From assembly GCA_003008705.1 (NCBI GenBank), contig PDUO01000017.1, positions 127,827-191,826 on the forward strand: a stretch of 64,000 bases of DNA. The letters run 5' to 3'. The notes under the pieces were generated by a model. The model was not told where the DNA came from and made no database searches. It saw only the letters and a list, made by a program, of their open reading frames with translations. The position numbers and the translations under genes are program-made. This DNA comes from Pezicula radicicola (lineage: Eukaryota; Ascomycota; Leotiomycetes; Helotiales; Dermateaceae). The number at the start of each line of letters is the position of its first letter. Within the stretch, counting starts at the first letter, position 1. Below are positions 12,732 to 25,400 of the stretch, one piece after another.

Positions 12732-15700
12732 GATTGCGTACTATCTTCTTCGATAGAGTTCGTATCGTTCCAAAATATTTGACCGCGAGTGGTGTTAGCT
12801 ACCCGTGGTGATAGAGATTATGGATTGTCCGGCCGGCGGTTAGTACTGAAGTCAATGAGTGTGATGGTATAAATCGCTCCTGCCTCGTTTGGCTAACGTC
12901 CACGCGCAAATAGAGTAGTAGTGAAAAAAAGAGGGCCAAGAAGAGAAAGGTATATTGAAAGAGGGGCCTGCCCGAGAGTATTGGGAGAAGGGCAATAATT
13001 AATTGTTTGGTTTGCAAGGGACGGAGGCAGTCCTGAAAAAGGGAGAAGAGAAGAAGAGAGAGGTGGGCAAGCAAAGAGGTAGTATCAAGAATAGAACATG
13101 ACAAGCGGGAAACAGGAAACGGGCCTAGGAGATGAAGAATGCAGAGTTCATGCGTCCAGAGCACAACCTAGGAACCATTTACCAAAAGATGAGGAGATCA
13201 CGCCGTCCTCAAACCCGTTTCCATGGCGTGTGAGGGCTGTGTCTTTTCTTGACCCGATGAAGCGAGATTTTTTTGCAGACTCGAGACAGGTCCCGGCAGC
13301 GCAGGCCAGACCTGACTAGGTCGATGAGTGGTCTTGGGACCTGGGCAGGGCGGGGACTGGGCAGCTGCTTTGGGGAGCGGTGGAGCAGAGCGAGAAGAAA
13401 AATAACGATGAGATCCTTGGGTGTTGGCATGGGTGAAACGGAAGGGAGCGAGAACGGGCGGGGGTCTCGCGACAGAATTGTCGTCGTCGACCCATGAGAA
13501 GGGAGTATTTCGAGGCCAAGCTTTGACTAGAGGGGAGGAGCACAGGGCACAAGGTACTTTTCACCAGCTTTCAACGGCTGAGGAGGCTGAAGCACGGTAG
13601 CACTGTAGCAACTCTAAACGGATGAAGCACCGGGCCAGGCCCACCCCTCGCCAGGAGGAATAGCCCCTATTGGACAAGGAGCCATGGCAATGGGGCAGAA
13701 AGAGGTGAGCAGAAGGCGATTTGTGGTGCGGATGTGGTGGATACGATGGATGTGGCGTTGAGGAAAAGAGTTTTTGCGACAGCACAGGTGAGAGATGGCG
13801 AGATTCGCGGCACCAGCTGTCTCGACTTTTGGCCCGGGCGCCTTTAGGATTTCAAGCTTAGACCAAGCGAACCACTGAGCTCACTGAAAGATAGGCCAAC
13901 GGCCCACTAATGACATCGCCTGTAACTGGCAGACCACTCCTCCAGCAGTCAAAAGGCCTTGTCCCTTCGTACCTGAGTCTTGGCCCTTCCCGTCGCTGTA
14001 TCATCAGCATCATGGCTCTCTGTACGGTGCCGTCAGCTAACGTGGCCACTGTAATAGAGTACAGTCTGTAAAGCTAATAAGCTTCCCAGCATTGCGGGAT
14101 TCATCTCATCTTTTTTCTTTGATGGCACGATGCATGATTCTCAGCCGCAGGAATGGGCACATATTGCGTACGTCGGTATCAGTACGGCTCGGTACTGCTC
14201 GGCTCCAATACAATATACTCTTCTAGAAACGGTCGAGGCGCCAAGCCACGTATACCTCCAACGTCTCTGCGTCCTTCAAGTTTGGAAAATTAGGAGTCCT
14301 CGCGCCTGTCAATACACGGGCAGATTGGTTCAATAATTAAAGCTCTACGGAGTCGAAGCTAGAAGCTATCGAATTATAGGTGTGGATATTTGGCTCGATA
14401 CAGCAATACTGCCCGACACAGGGTACCTTCCGTACCGTAGCACTCTACCGTTGACAGTGCCGTCGTCCATCCTGAACCCAAGCTTTCCTGACATGTTGCG
14501 TTCGGAGGTATTCTCAATTTTGTTTCGCTGAAACGGGAAGTAGACCCTCCCCTGTCCTCCCCATCAGTGAGTGACCCTAGCGTCGATCAGGAGGCTCAAA
14601 TTTCCCTACTCGCCTACACTTGAAGGGCGGTGGGCGGTTCAGCAACTGTGAAGAGCGATACCGCATCGCATCGACAACCGACCCGACCAGCAGCCAAGAC
14701 TAAAAATACCTTGCAGTCGTCTCCAGACTGAGGCCAGTAGTTCGACTTCCCTGTCTCTCCCCCCCCACCATCTTCTTATCAGACTTGTTATCAGGACCAC
14801 GAGGGAGATTGTGTGATGATATCACCCCATGCTCCATGAGAGACAGCTCACCGCAGCACCAGTGCACCGCAGGGTCTGCAGGTTGTACGGTATGGCCCTC
14901 TGACCTATGAGACCGCTGCTTACTATCATAGCCCTCGTCGTCGCTGGAATCTGGACCCCGGCGGCCATTCAGATGGTGGAGGAGATCACAGCCCGCTGTA
15001 CGGAGTACCCTATCGGCTCTTCTCAACAAGCTTTGCCTATGCTGCGCGTATCTCTTGACATCCATCTTTAATTTCAGACGAGAGACGATCTGCTTGTAGG
15101 GCTACGAGTGCTACCATGAACATTCACTCCACTGGTCTATCTGCCGAAGGGCTGTACAGTGTACTAGCCACATCATCGAGAGACCGCAGTCAAGGACTCA
15201 TTTCTCTGTTCTGGTGGGGGTGTGGACGAGATACACCTTTGCATTGTTAATACCTATTCTCGGACTGGAGATGTCGTCAGCAACGCCAGCCACCAAAGCA
15301 GACACAATGTCTCAATGGGATATCTCCTCAGATTGTGCATGCTATTTGCAACTATTCTTTACGTATGCTTTGGTCTTTCTTTGGAGTTGCGATATCAAGC
15401 ATGAACAAGAGTACCTCATACTTGGGGAAGCGACAGGAGGTTTCCATGGAGGCCTTTGGAGAGTTCTCCTATCTACTGTTTTGCTCAGTGCCAGCCAGTT
15501 CTACAGCTCTCCCAACCTTCACTTGGGGACACCAAAGGCAGTGGGCAGCCTTTGGGAACCACAATTACTGAACCGGTGAGCAATGGTCTACTCTCATAGC
15601 CTTTTTCTTGTCCTCTTCTACTACTGATTCATACCATCCATTCTACTACTGTTCTCTTCCGATACAGTAGCCACACCCAAGTTCGATGGATGGGGACTTA

Positions 15701-16149
15701 AGCACCTACACTACAAGTGCTACGCCTCTATGTTGTACCGCGCAGGACCCTAAATTATAATATCCTACACCTCTCTCTTTCAGTATACTTTAACAGCCTC
15801 CCATTTACACAATAGTCCTTTTGGCACGCCTCTCTTTTGTTGCTCGAATTTTTGTGCCAACGTATCTTGCTTATTAGTTCTGTATACGATTCTCTCTTAC
15901 TATTCACTTACCATATCTCCGTCTCTATGTTCTTCTTAACTAGTCCCCTCTCTGTACATATTTCACTTGCCGGCCTTTTTTGGAGAATCAATGTTATGCG
16001 GTATATATAATCTCTCTTCTCTTCACCCCCTCCCATGAAGACAATCTAACAACAAAAAGGGTATACAAAATCAAGCCCAGCAAATAACAACAAAAAACCG
16101 ACTCCCATTAACTCTCAACGCCAAGAAATGATACCATAGAAACTCAACT
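12732..16149. other. 3.4-kb region without a recognisable gene
   Basis: It contains several ORFs of 60-120 codons on both strands, none with a signal peptide, domain motif or convincing splice joins. Base composition is more balanced than in the AT-rich gaps elsewhere, so it does not look like a decayed transposon. The segment 15720-16040 is pyrimidine-rich. It may hold a long promoter, non-coding RNA or a small gene I could not see. Confidence 0.4.
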
Positions 16150-17667
16150 TTAGTTACTAACACCAAGCCCCCTCACAACCCTTCTAACCACCAAGCCAAC
16201 CTGCACCAGACCCCACGTAATAACCAAACCGACCCAGACCCCAAAGATAGCTCCCAAACCAGCAAGTAACCTCGCATCTACGATCAACAAGCGCAAGAAA
16301 TCTCGCAGTGCTTTACTTAGTAGCAGCCAACTATACAATGGAACCGCAAAATTTGGCGTTGCTTCTGGGACAGCCTCTCGCGTCTCGAGGGCCTCAGCAA
16401 GTTTACACGCGACGCGATTATTGATCTTTTCCCATGTTGCCTCTTCAGCCAGTCTTCTGGATTCTAAAGCCATGCGTTCCCGTAACTGAGTGTTGTTTCC
16501 TAGGTTGATAATTTTCTCTACAAAGGTGTCAAGGTCGCTTGGCGGGACGAGGTAGCCGGATTCGTTGTCAATGACGATTTCAGAGGGTCCGCCTTCATCC
16601 CTTGCGATAACTGGGACGCCAGAGGCCATTGACTCGAGAACTACGAGGCCGAAAGTCTCGGTGATGGAGCAGTGTAGGAATACATCTGCTGATGCGTAGG
16701 CTGTTGCTAATTCTTCTCCCCGAAGTTGACCAGCGAATTCAACACGGTCTGCGGGAAGGCTACTGAACAAGTCCTGCACATCTGAGATGACGTCTGGATT
16801 CTTATTTCCTCCTACAACCAGGAGCTTGAATGGGAAGCCACTCTCTTCTAACTTCTTCGTTGCTGCGGCTAGGAACTCAAACCCCTTTTCGGGGGCGATT
16901 CTCGATACGGAAACGAGAAGCAGTTCGCCATTAGGAGCTATTCGTTTCCGAAGTTCGTCGGACTTTTTGGACGGGTTGAAAACTTCACAGTTCACGCCTC
17001 GACGTAAATTCAACATTTTGTTGGATGGCACGCCAGCTTTTTCGAGATATCTACGTACGAAGCCCGAAGGGTAGAAGACTGTCCGTACTGAAGGGTGCCG
17101 GAAGAGGTAGCCTTGTACCGAGCGGAAAACCCATACCGCCCAAGCGTCGAGAGGACGTGGGAAGAGAATCTCGCAGTAGCCTGAAAGATCGGTTTGGAAG
17201 TTTAGGAGGACGGGTACCCGCTGTGACTTCTGTTGTTGGCGAAGTTGGAGTAGGACTTGGAATCCGAGAGATGCAGGTGAGGCGAGGTAGATGAGATCTG
17301 GTGGCGCATTGAATGTGCGAGCGTATAATTGAGAAAGGCGGACAGGATAGACGACCGAGAGTTCTGGGTTATAAGGTAATGGGTAGCCCTTGAGACGGAC
17401 TTCGATTTCTTGCGAGGTGTCTGTTGTGGTTGAGGTTGTTGTGATGCTTTCTGAGCTGCCCGTTGAGATCTCGGGAGCTACAACTGCGACGTTGACTCCG
17501 TTGTCTCTGAGATACTGGACGAGCATCCCCGTTGTCCTGCTCACACCATTCACCGGCCCGAAAGATTCGGTCGCAAGCAGCAATCGTTTCCCTTTCAAGA
17601 CTTCTGGAAATTCCATATTGCTACCATTTCCACAAGGAGTCGGTGGCGGCGTTATTTCATTTTCCAT
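16150..17667 (-). CDS. Family 4 glycosyltransferase with C-terminal membrane anchor (SQD2-like)
   Basis: Single exon, 505 aa. A GT-B fold enzyme: the N-terminal glycine-rich loop is SFGPVNGVSRTT (residues 35-46), and the donor-domain motif VSRIAPEKGFEFL is near 255. The GT4 EX7E signature ETFGLVVLE at about 337-345 is followed by SGVPVIARDEGGPSEIV. These features match the SQD2/mannosyltransferase branch, which moves a sugar from a nucleotide donor to a lipid or glycan with retention of configuration. Unlike bacterial relatives it ends in hydrophobic stretches (about 440-495), suggesting a membrane anchor. It is divergent from UDP-glucose 6-dehydrogenase, so UDP-glucuronate is a candidate donor and a glucuronosyl lipid or glycan a candidate product. 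The donor assignment is inference from context. Confidence 0.88.
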   Translation of the reverse strand: MENEITPPPTPCGNGSNMEFPEVLKGKRLLLATESFGPVNGVSRTTGMLVQYLRDNGVNVAVVAPEISTGSSESITTTSTTTDTSQEIEVRLKGYPLPYNPELSVVYPVRLSQLYARTFNAPPDLIYLASPASLGFQVLLQLRQQQKSQRVPVLLNFQTDLSGYCEILFPRPLDAWAVWVFRSVQGYLFRHPSVRTVFYPSGFVRRYLEKAGVPSNKMLNLRRGVNCEVFNPSKKSDELRKRIAPNGELLLVSVSRIAPEKGFEFLAAATKKLEESGFPFKLLVVGGNKNPDVISDVQDLFSSLPADRVEFAGQLRGEELATAYASADVFLHCSITETFGLVVLESMASGVPVIARDEGGPSEIVIDNESGYLVPPSDLDTFVEKIINLGNNTQLRERMALESRRLAEEATWEKINNRVACKLAEALETREAVPEATPNFAVPLYSWLLLSKALRDFLRLLIVDARLLAGLGAIFGVWVGLVITWGLVQVGLVVRRVVRGLGVSN

Positions 17668-19023
17668 CTTGGGCCAGGTTATCGCAATATCCTCTCGTTG
17701 TGCTCAGCTTCTTCTTTCTTTCTTCAATAATCTTCTTAGCCCAACCCCGCGCAATGCTGGATATTTCAAATGAACAGACAACTGATAAGAAATATGATAA
17801 TGAGGGGCCCAGACTGAGGTCATTCCTTCGCTCTTGTTGCGAGACCCATTAATATTAATTCGCATGCCCACTTGGGCAAGCAGCAGCATGCACCCATTCT
17901 TGACCACATGCCCCCAAAGAAAGCAGAAGGGACACTCATGAGGGGAAAAGCAATGCACACGCCGACGGTGACAAGGTCACCGTCGTCTGTCGTCTGGACT
18001 TGATCGTATCTTATTCAGATTTGGGACATGTCGTGCAAAAGGATGATATTATTGGCTGGTTGAGGCTGTAAAGCAGGTGTTTGCAGATGTGATGTCTAGG
18101 TTGTGTTCGGAGGAATGAAACAGCCCTGTACTTTTGGTTGGATGCTCCCACGTGGGGTCATTGGTGGATGCTGAACCCCTAATCTTTAAAATCTTGGCGT
18201 GTTCCAGGGGTATGATGATGTCGTCTACTACAGTACAACTACCACAACGATCAACGAACCATCACAAATACAGTCTGTCTCACGCCCGCTCACAGCTGAA
18301 CGTGTGTAATTCTAGTGGTCCTCATGGCAGCAGGAATTGAATCTGTTAACTTGAGATGCTGCAAAGGGCTGACTTCGGAATTGTACGGGTTTCGGCCTCG
18401 TGAGCACTTGGGCGAGGAAGGATGGAGGAAGGGCTTCTGAACTTGTTCGCCGTCGCTGTGCACGGCAGCTATGAGGACATGCTTTTTGATAATCACTATC
18501 GCGATTGCCGTTGGTAAGGTTTTGCGTAGTTGAGTCGCAGGGAGTCTGTCAGTAGTCTGTCAGTACCGAGCAGTACCTACCTAGGTAGGTAGTGACTCCA
18601 GCATGAGGTGCTCTTTCCTTTATCTTTCTTTCCCACACACACTTCCATTTCTTGTCATCTGCGACACATACTTCTTCTACCCCTCCAGCTGAACATAAGC
18701 ACTTTGCTTATATCTCGTGCTCAATTTGGCACAACACCTTGACTTCTGTTGCCTGCATTCTAGATCCGGTGGGACAATGAGCCAGAGATTGGTCTTACCT
18801 TGGATCTGACAACCACCAGTTCGCACCTACCCTACCCCTCACATCTGTCCAACTGCATCTGTGAGTTGAAGTATACCCGTTTGAGGAAAATTGAACGACG
18901 GTATGCACATTGAAAGTATCACTTATGTCAGACATCATGCTAAGTTCGAAGTTCAAGGACTTTGTACACTTTGTTGCCATTACTGTCAAAGCCGCCGCTA
19001 TCAAAATCCCCTCTTCCTTCAAG
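17668..19023. promoter_or_regulatory. Shared divergent promoter region (glycosyltransferase / UDP-glucose dehydrogenase)
   Basis: 1,356 bp separate the two ATGs. The region has no convincing gene. It contains a repeated AGTCTGTCAGT element (about 18542-18563) and an 18-bp perfect palindrome next to it. Divergent arrangement allows co-regulation, but the distance is long enough for independent promoters. Confidence 0.5.
18574..18591. repeat. 18-bp perfect palindrome upstream of UDP-glucose dehydrogenase
   Basis: The sequence TACCTACCTAGGTAGGTA is its own reverse complement and lies about 430 bp upstream of the dehydrogenase ATG. It could be a dimeric regulator site, or only one example of the TACCTAGGTA-type words scattered in this genome. 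Confidence 0.7.
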
Positions 19024-21461
19024 ATGTCCCGGCACCGTTCTTCGACTACCGACTATGAAGACGATGTTGGTTCCTCAACAGCGCCGACAACTCCAGATGG
19101 AAGCTTGACTTTCAGTCCAGTTCTGCAGGCACAGAAGTTGCAAGATGCCTTGGAGCGCGCTGCGTTGGGGAAGAATAAAGATCGACTGGGCAGTGTCTCG
19201 TTAGATGCTACGCTATACTCGAGTGCAAGTAGTGTTAAGAACATATGTTGCGTGGGAGCTGGTTATGTCGGTACGTCTTACTTTGGTGACATCATGGTAT
19301 GGGGCGTGTTTTCAGGAGCAAGTATTGCAGTGCAAAAGTTTGTTGTCAAGCAATATACCCAAGAAAAATAGCTAGACACTCTCAGCATTCAGGTCGCTAG
19401 TATCAGAGTTTGCAGTGCAACTTCTGACTTCATTCAATCTTTTATCACGGCCCGAAGGCAAGGTTGATGCAACTAGCAATGCCTCTTCTAAGTGGAATTG
19501 AAGATTCTTGGCCACAACGGATGATGTGTTTAGATAGAATGTTTCTTGATTACCAAAATCCCCAGAACGGTACATTGATATTTGTTGTAGGAGGACCGAC
19601 TGCGGCTGTCATAGCCTTCCAAAATCCATCCATCAACGTCACAGTGGTAGACAGAGATCCAGTACGGATAAAACAATGGAATTCCAAGCATCTCCCAATA
19701 TATGAACCAGGTCTCAGCGAAATTGTTAGAATAGGCCGAGATGGCTCAAAAGCCTGTACGTTCACAAACGAAGCAACAAGACCAGACACACTTGATAATA
19801 TGTCTTCGGCGAGTTCCGCTTCGTCGGAATGCGAAAGTCAATGTGGAGAGCACAGAGAAGAGATCACAGTTGCTGCTCGTGCGCCAAATCTGTTTTTCTC
19901 CACTGAGATCTCGAAGACGATCAGTGGGGCCGATATTGTCCTTATTGCGGTAAACACGCCAACTAAGACGAGAGGCCTGGGAGCCGGGCGGGCTACAGAT
20001 GTTACTGCTTTAGAGGCTGTAACGAAGGAAATTGCTATGCATGCAAAGCCCGGAGCCATTTTGGTTGAGAAGAGCACAGTCCCTTGCCGGACCGCAGAAA
20101 TCGTCCACGATACAGTAAGTTCGTCTGTCATAAATAAGGCGAGTTATTCTGATCACGTGTCATTATAGCTCAAAGTTTACCGACCAGGAGTCCATTTCGA
20201 AGTTCTCTCAAACCCCGAGTTCCTCGCTGCTGGTACAGCAGTAAATGACCTCCTCAATGCAGACCGAGTTCTCATTGGTTCCTCGTCCACACCAGCCGGC
20301 CACCGAGCTGCAGAAACCCTCGCCTCTGTGTACGAATCATGGATTCCTCGGTCGCGTATTATCACTACAAATATCTGGTCTTCCGAACTCTCTAAATTAG
20401 TGGCCAACTCCATGCTCGCACAGCGTATCAGTAGCATAAATAGTATCAGTGCAATCTGTGAACAGACTGGAGCAGACGTAGATGAAGTTTCTCTATCAAT
20501 AGGTCTCGATCCGCGAATTGGCAGCAAATACTTAAAAGCTGGTCTTGGATTTGGTGGTAGTTGCTTCAAGAAGGATATCTTGAGTTTAGTCTACTTGGCA
20601 GAAAGTCTGGGGCTTGAAGAAGTTGCAGAATACTGGCAGCAAGTTATTACAATTAACGAGTTCCAACGAGCAAGGTTTACAAGAAGGATAGTGAAGTGTC
20701 TCAACGGAACTCTGGTTGGCAAGAAGGTTACTGTGTTGGGATATGCTTTCAAGAAGGACACATCCGATACAAGAGAGTCCCCTGCGCTGGAAATGATCAA
20801 GGACCTCCTTGAGGACGGACCAACAGAGATTGCTGTTTTCGATCCTTGCTGCGAGCCCGCCATTATCAAGGCTGAAATCAAGCGCTTAGTGCAAATGGAC
20901 GGACCGGTTTTGAAGGAAGACGGCGGCAACGTCAAAGTTTATGGGGATGCTTACCAGGCGTGTGCAGACAGTCATGCCGTTATCATTGCCACTGACTGCG
21001 ATGAGTTCAAAAACTCGCCTTTACCCAAGACACCAAAATTGGGACCAACTACGTTTGCGCCGGCAACAGCACCAAACATGAAAAATAAAGCAATTGACCC
21101 ACGGCCTTTCCAAAGTCTCGAACCATCAGAATCCGAGATTCTTGCACTACATAAATTCCTTTCCTCAAGTCAATCAACACCATTTCCTTCCAGAGATCCT
21201 CTATCTAGATATGAGAACGAGCCTGAATGTGAGGTGTGCTGTCAAGTTTGTGTCGAGGCCGAGATGAAGCGGGATGTGCGGAAGGGTGGTTTGGGAGGTG
21301 CAAGTCTCAGCCAGATGGGCAAGAGACTGGATTGGGCACGGATTGCATACCATCTGCAAAAACCAAAATGGGTGTTTGATGGAAGAGGTGTCCTTAATGA
21401 GGGCCTTGCCGAGATGCAAGGGCTGGGTGTTAGAGTAGAAGGGATTGGGAGGAGGCGGTAG
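19024..21461 (+). CDS. UDP-glucose 6-dehydrogenase (fungal, with long insertion)
   Basis: Oxidises UDP-glucose to UDP-glucuronate with 2 NAD+. Three exons: 19024-19270, 19591-20114 and 20169-21461, with introns of 320 nt (GTACGT...TGTAG) and 54 nt (GTAAGT...TATAG). Product 687 aa against 400-500 for most relatives. The Rossmann motif CVGAGYVGGPTA spans the first splice at residue 83. NTPTKTRGLGAGRATD, the STVP loop and NPEFLAAGTAVNDLL follow. The catalytic cysteine is C389 in GFGGSCFKKD. The C-terminal nucleotide-binding part includes VLGYAFKKDTSDTRESPA and ATDCDEFKN, then about 105 extra residues with a cysteine cluster (CEVCCQVC) before LDWARIAYHLQKPKWVFDGR. The N-terminal ~70 residues are Ser/Thr-rich. 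An in-frame upstream ATG at 18925 exists; 19024 has better leader context. Confidence 0.92.
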
Positions 21462-22438
21462 TCGCTTAGAAGATATATGGGACTTGGGAGTATTTTGGAA
21501 AGAATGATACGGTCGAAGAAGCAGGGATATATGTGAGCGGGCGAGTGAGGATTGGGAGAGGCGTTAGTGGGATTGCTGTCATGATCTTTGATGCATTTAT
21601 TCCCTTTTTCTATTCTGCATCTTTATGAATTCTCTGCTGTGGAGATTGTTGTCTCTCTTTTTGGTTGTGGTTTGAGTTACTCAGATATATTATAGATTTT
21701 TGGAAGTTGCTTCATATTAGACGGCTATCTTTGTCTTATTTCTGGTTTCATTTTCCTTTTTTTAAGCTAGGAAAGGGTAAATTGCATAAATACATAGAGA
21801 TACCACTTCTTATTCATTTAGGTATACTTATGATAGAGAATGCAAAATTTAGAATCCAGACCAGAGAAGTGCAAAAGTGCAAAATGCAAGAATTAGAAGG
21901 CAGAAATTCAGATTGCAAAGTTTAGAATAGGGATGTAGGTAGAATGTAGAGTATAGAACTTTTCAGAGAGTCACCGAAGTAAGGTTTGTTGGTAAATGTA
22001 TAGAGCAAGAGTGGTGAAAGTGGCCTATTCGAATCAGTACTGGCTAACCGACCACCCCTAGGACTAGATAGCCGAAGACTAAGAGGGGGAAGGTCACATG
22101 ACTATTCGCATTTAATCCTAGGTTGAATAGTGTTGAATGGAATGGCTATTTGGGGAATAGCGACATTTAGGTAAGTAAATAGATGTTGTGTCTTTTAAGG
22201 AACTATAAGTGTGTGAGAAGAACCTGCTTATAGAGAATGGTATGGTCACACGACTATTATATTTATTTAACAGTTCACAACAGGTTTTTATAACTATATA
22301 ATAATAGTAACCTTATATACTATATAAAATAAATAGAAAATCACAAAAGAGGGAAAATACTATACACAAATTCCTCAAGACTTTATACAAGAAAACTGAA
22401 AATACTCTACCCTACTCCATCTCAGTACCACATCCTCG
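21462..22438. other. Convergent AT-rich intergenic region
   Basis: It holds the 3' flanks of the dehydrogenase (+) and the membrane protein (-). A degenerate direct repeat is visible: GGTCACATGACTATT near 22093 and GGTCACACGACTATT near 22244. The stretch 22250-22340 is almost pure A/T. No gene was seen. Confidence 0.5.
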
Positions 22439-25400
22439 TTACCTACTCCTACTCTTCCCCCTCTCCCGATCCCGACTCCTACTCAGATTCCGTACAGCTT
22501 GTTCTCTTAAACTACCTGGTATATAGATTCCTGCGATAGCACGTTGAGTCACTTCGTGGGAGGCAGTAACACCATCTGGAGCCTGGGAAGCTAGGTCTTG
22601 GAATTTTGAGAGCGCTTGTGAGAATTGTGGGTTGCTTGCTAGTTTTGGGGCTGTATTGCTACTGGGCTTGGGTTTGGAATCTGAGTCTGGGAGGATTGAG
22701 GAGATGGGTTGGGTGGTGGGTGGGTTGCGACGGAGGGGTGAGTCGTCGCGGGAGAGTAGTGTTGTGGTTGTGGTTGGGATGGGTTGGAGAAGGGAAGTGG
22801 TGGGAAGTGGTGGTGGTAGGGGGGTTGTAGTTGATGGAGGTATTGGATTTCGTCGGAGTGGTGAATCGTCTCGGGAAAGAGCCGTTGTGGTCGTGGTGGG
22901 AAGTGGATCTGGAATAAGAATTGGGGTGGATGAATCTACTGGGTTTCGTCGAAGTGGTGATAATGTTCTATCTCTTGGGTCCACTGTCAAATCAGTAGTT
23001 AAGGTGCTTCTGGGACCGGGACTGGGATCGATAGGGTTTCGTGCAAGTGGTGACTTTGTTCTGTCCATCCTTTCTCTTTGCTTTTCCTCTTTTTCACGAC
23101 CTATTGCTACTTCCTCTCCTATTATTGCCATGATTCGCTCTTCTCCCTCTTCTTTTATTCTTGCTGCTATCGTTGATATTCGTGCATCGATGATATCGGA
23201 TGTTCTTATCATTGATCTTCCTCTCTCCTCGCGATCATCAGCTCGTTCCTCTACCTCCTCCTCGTCCTCCTCGTCCTCCTCGTCTTCCTCGTCCTCGTCC
23301 ACTTCATCCTCCTCTGCCTCGACCTCCACATCTACGTCACCTTGACTTGGCCTTTCGAAGAAATCGAAATCCGCCTGATCCGCTTCATGCTTGGCAAGCA
23401 AGGAATCTATATTTCGGAATTGAGGTGTTGGATTCCGCCGAAGTGGCGATATTTCCCTTCGTTCAATGCTTATTGATGCAGGTCGAGGTGGTGACGACTC
23501 TTCTCGTTTCTCTACAGTAACGGGTTGAGGTGGAGGTGGAGGTTCATGTGAATTTGAATACGGTTCTGGTGAAACAGTTTCAGTTTCGATGTCGTTTACT
23601 GCGATATCAACAATTGGATTTCGACGAAGTGGTGAGAGTGTTCTGTCTCTTTGCTGTATGATCACCGGATCTTCGGTATCTTGTTGTGGTGGTGAAACCT
23701 CCCTTGGTAGTGAAAACTCTCTTGCTGGCGATGGCACTCTTAGTGGTGGTGGTGGTGATATTGCTCTCTTGACCTCCGGGTCAGGTGATCCAAAGTCACT
23801 TTGTTGCATGATCTTACTGGCCGTTTCGATTTCGGGTAATGCGCTATATCTTGGTTGTTCATCTTCTTGGAATAGAGCAAGGGGTTCAGGCGTTGGAACT
23901 CTCACTGGTTCTTCAGGAAGATATTCGAAAGTCAGTTCATCGTGTTGTTGCTCAAACGGGGTTTCAAATGGATTCATGTTGATTTCTTCGTCATTTGGTT
24001 GCTCCCAAGGCTCCTCGGTTTCTTCCTCCACAAATTCCGAGGCAGGCCCCTCAAAAGGGTTCTTGATTGGCTCATCATAGTCTGGTTCTTCGGAAGCAAA
24101 GACCTTGTTGCGTAGCTCGATCGGAGCCTGACTTGACCCCTTGGTAGGTAGTTTCTCAACCATTTGCCCAAGGACTGGCTCCTCGTATGTTTCCTTAAAA
24201 GGAAACTGGAAGGAATCCGTCACCAGTTTCTCAGGAGTTGCTTTGACTAAAGTCGGGTCTAAAGGAGGTAATGAAGGAGCGGCCGAAGTTCGGATTCCTT
24301 TGGTCAGATTTGGATTTGGATTGAGATTTCGATTGAGGAATGCTTCCGTTGGCTCCGAATAGGAATGTGGAACAGTTGCAGCCTTAGTTTTCACACTGTT
24401 GAAGCGGTTCCGTTTCGAAAGTTTTCTTGTTGGTTTTGGGGTTGGGGGAACGACAGGAACAGCAGGAGCGATATCAAATTCGTCGAATGTGTTGAAATTT
24501 AGAGGCCAGGTGGTGGGACCTGGAGATTGAGGTTTACTGGAAGAAATATCCGTATCCGTGGTAAAGCTCAAGGTAAGAGGCCGTATTGTAGACTCCAAAG
24601 ACGGAAGACCATCGGTAGAGCTATCGACTTCTGTAACGATTGTTTGGGATGACTTCCCCTTCGTTGGATATGAAGATGTAACAGGAAAGTCCTCAGGTCG
24701 TCGGAGTGCTGATCGGCTAGGAGTTGGTACATCAGGAGATCTCGGTGGGTTAAACTTGAGTACCATGGAATTACCAGTGCGAAATTTCGAGCTTGATCGT
24801 GAAGGTAGCGATAGCTTCCTTGGACTATTCGCCACTCTTTTCTCGTCAAAATAGCTATCTCGTTCCTTTTTCTTCATTCTTATAACCAGGAAGTAAATCG
24901 CAAAACTCAAGAGTATCGAGACAACCACGGAACCGACTACTATTCCTGCTGCTTGAGCTGGTGTGAGCGAAATGGTTGGTGCTTGTAAGGCTGGTAGAGG
25001 TTGACTCTGTAATACTAGTCAGCGTTGCTGGTGTATAGTACAGCAATTTCTTGAGCTTACACTGGGCAAGTTCGTAGATATAGAAGAGGCGCCCGCGGAT
25101 GCTAGAATCGATGAGGCTTGAGATGCTGCTGATCCAGTTGCGGACGCAAGGGCCGACTGTGCTGCTGCTATGGCAGAGGCCGCCGAAGACTGTTATTCTT
25201 TCTTATTAGGTACATCCTTTCTGGTAATCTCCCTGTTTTGAGCAGCGCAATCTTACCTGGACTGAAGCAACACTAGCTTGCAGCAAGGTCAAACTCGAAC
25301 TCAACCTCGCTACATCGCTACTGGAGGCAGACAGAGCACTGGTCAAGGACGAGTTCGCGTCGGTCAAGGCCAAGTTCACATTGCTAATTGTCGACTGCGC

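Noticed and set aside
15214..15579. 121-codon ORF on the + strand
   Set aside because: No recognisable domain or supporting splice structure, and overlapping frames of similar length suggest chance.
18925..19023. In-frame upstream ATG extending the UDP-glucose dehydrogenase by 33 residues
   Set aside because: The added residues look like translated leader; the ATG at 19024 has better context and begins the Ser/Thr-rich N terminus.
22085..22270. GGTCACA(T/C)GACTATT direct repeat as ends of a small transposon
   Set aside because: Only ~15 bp match, both copies are in the same orientation, and no target-site duplication or inverted ends were found.
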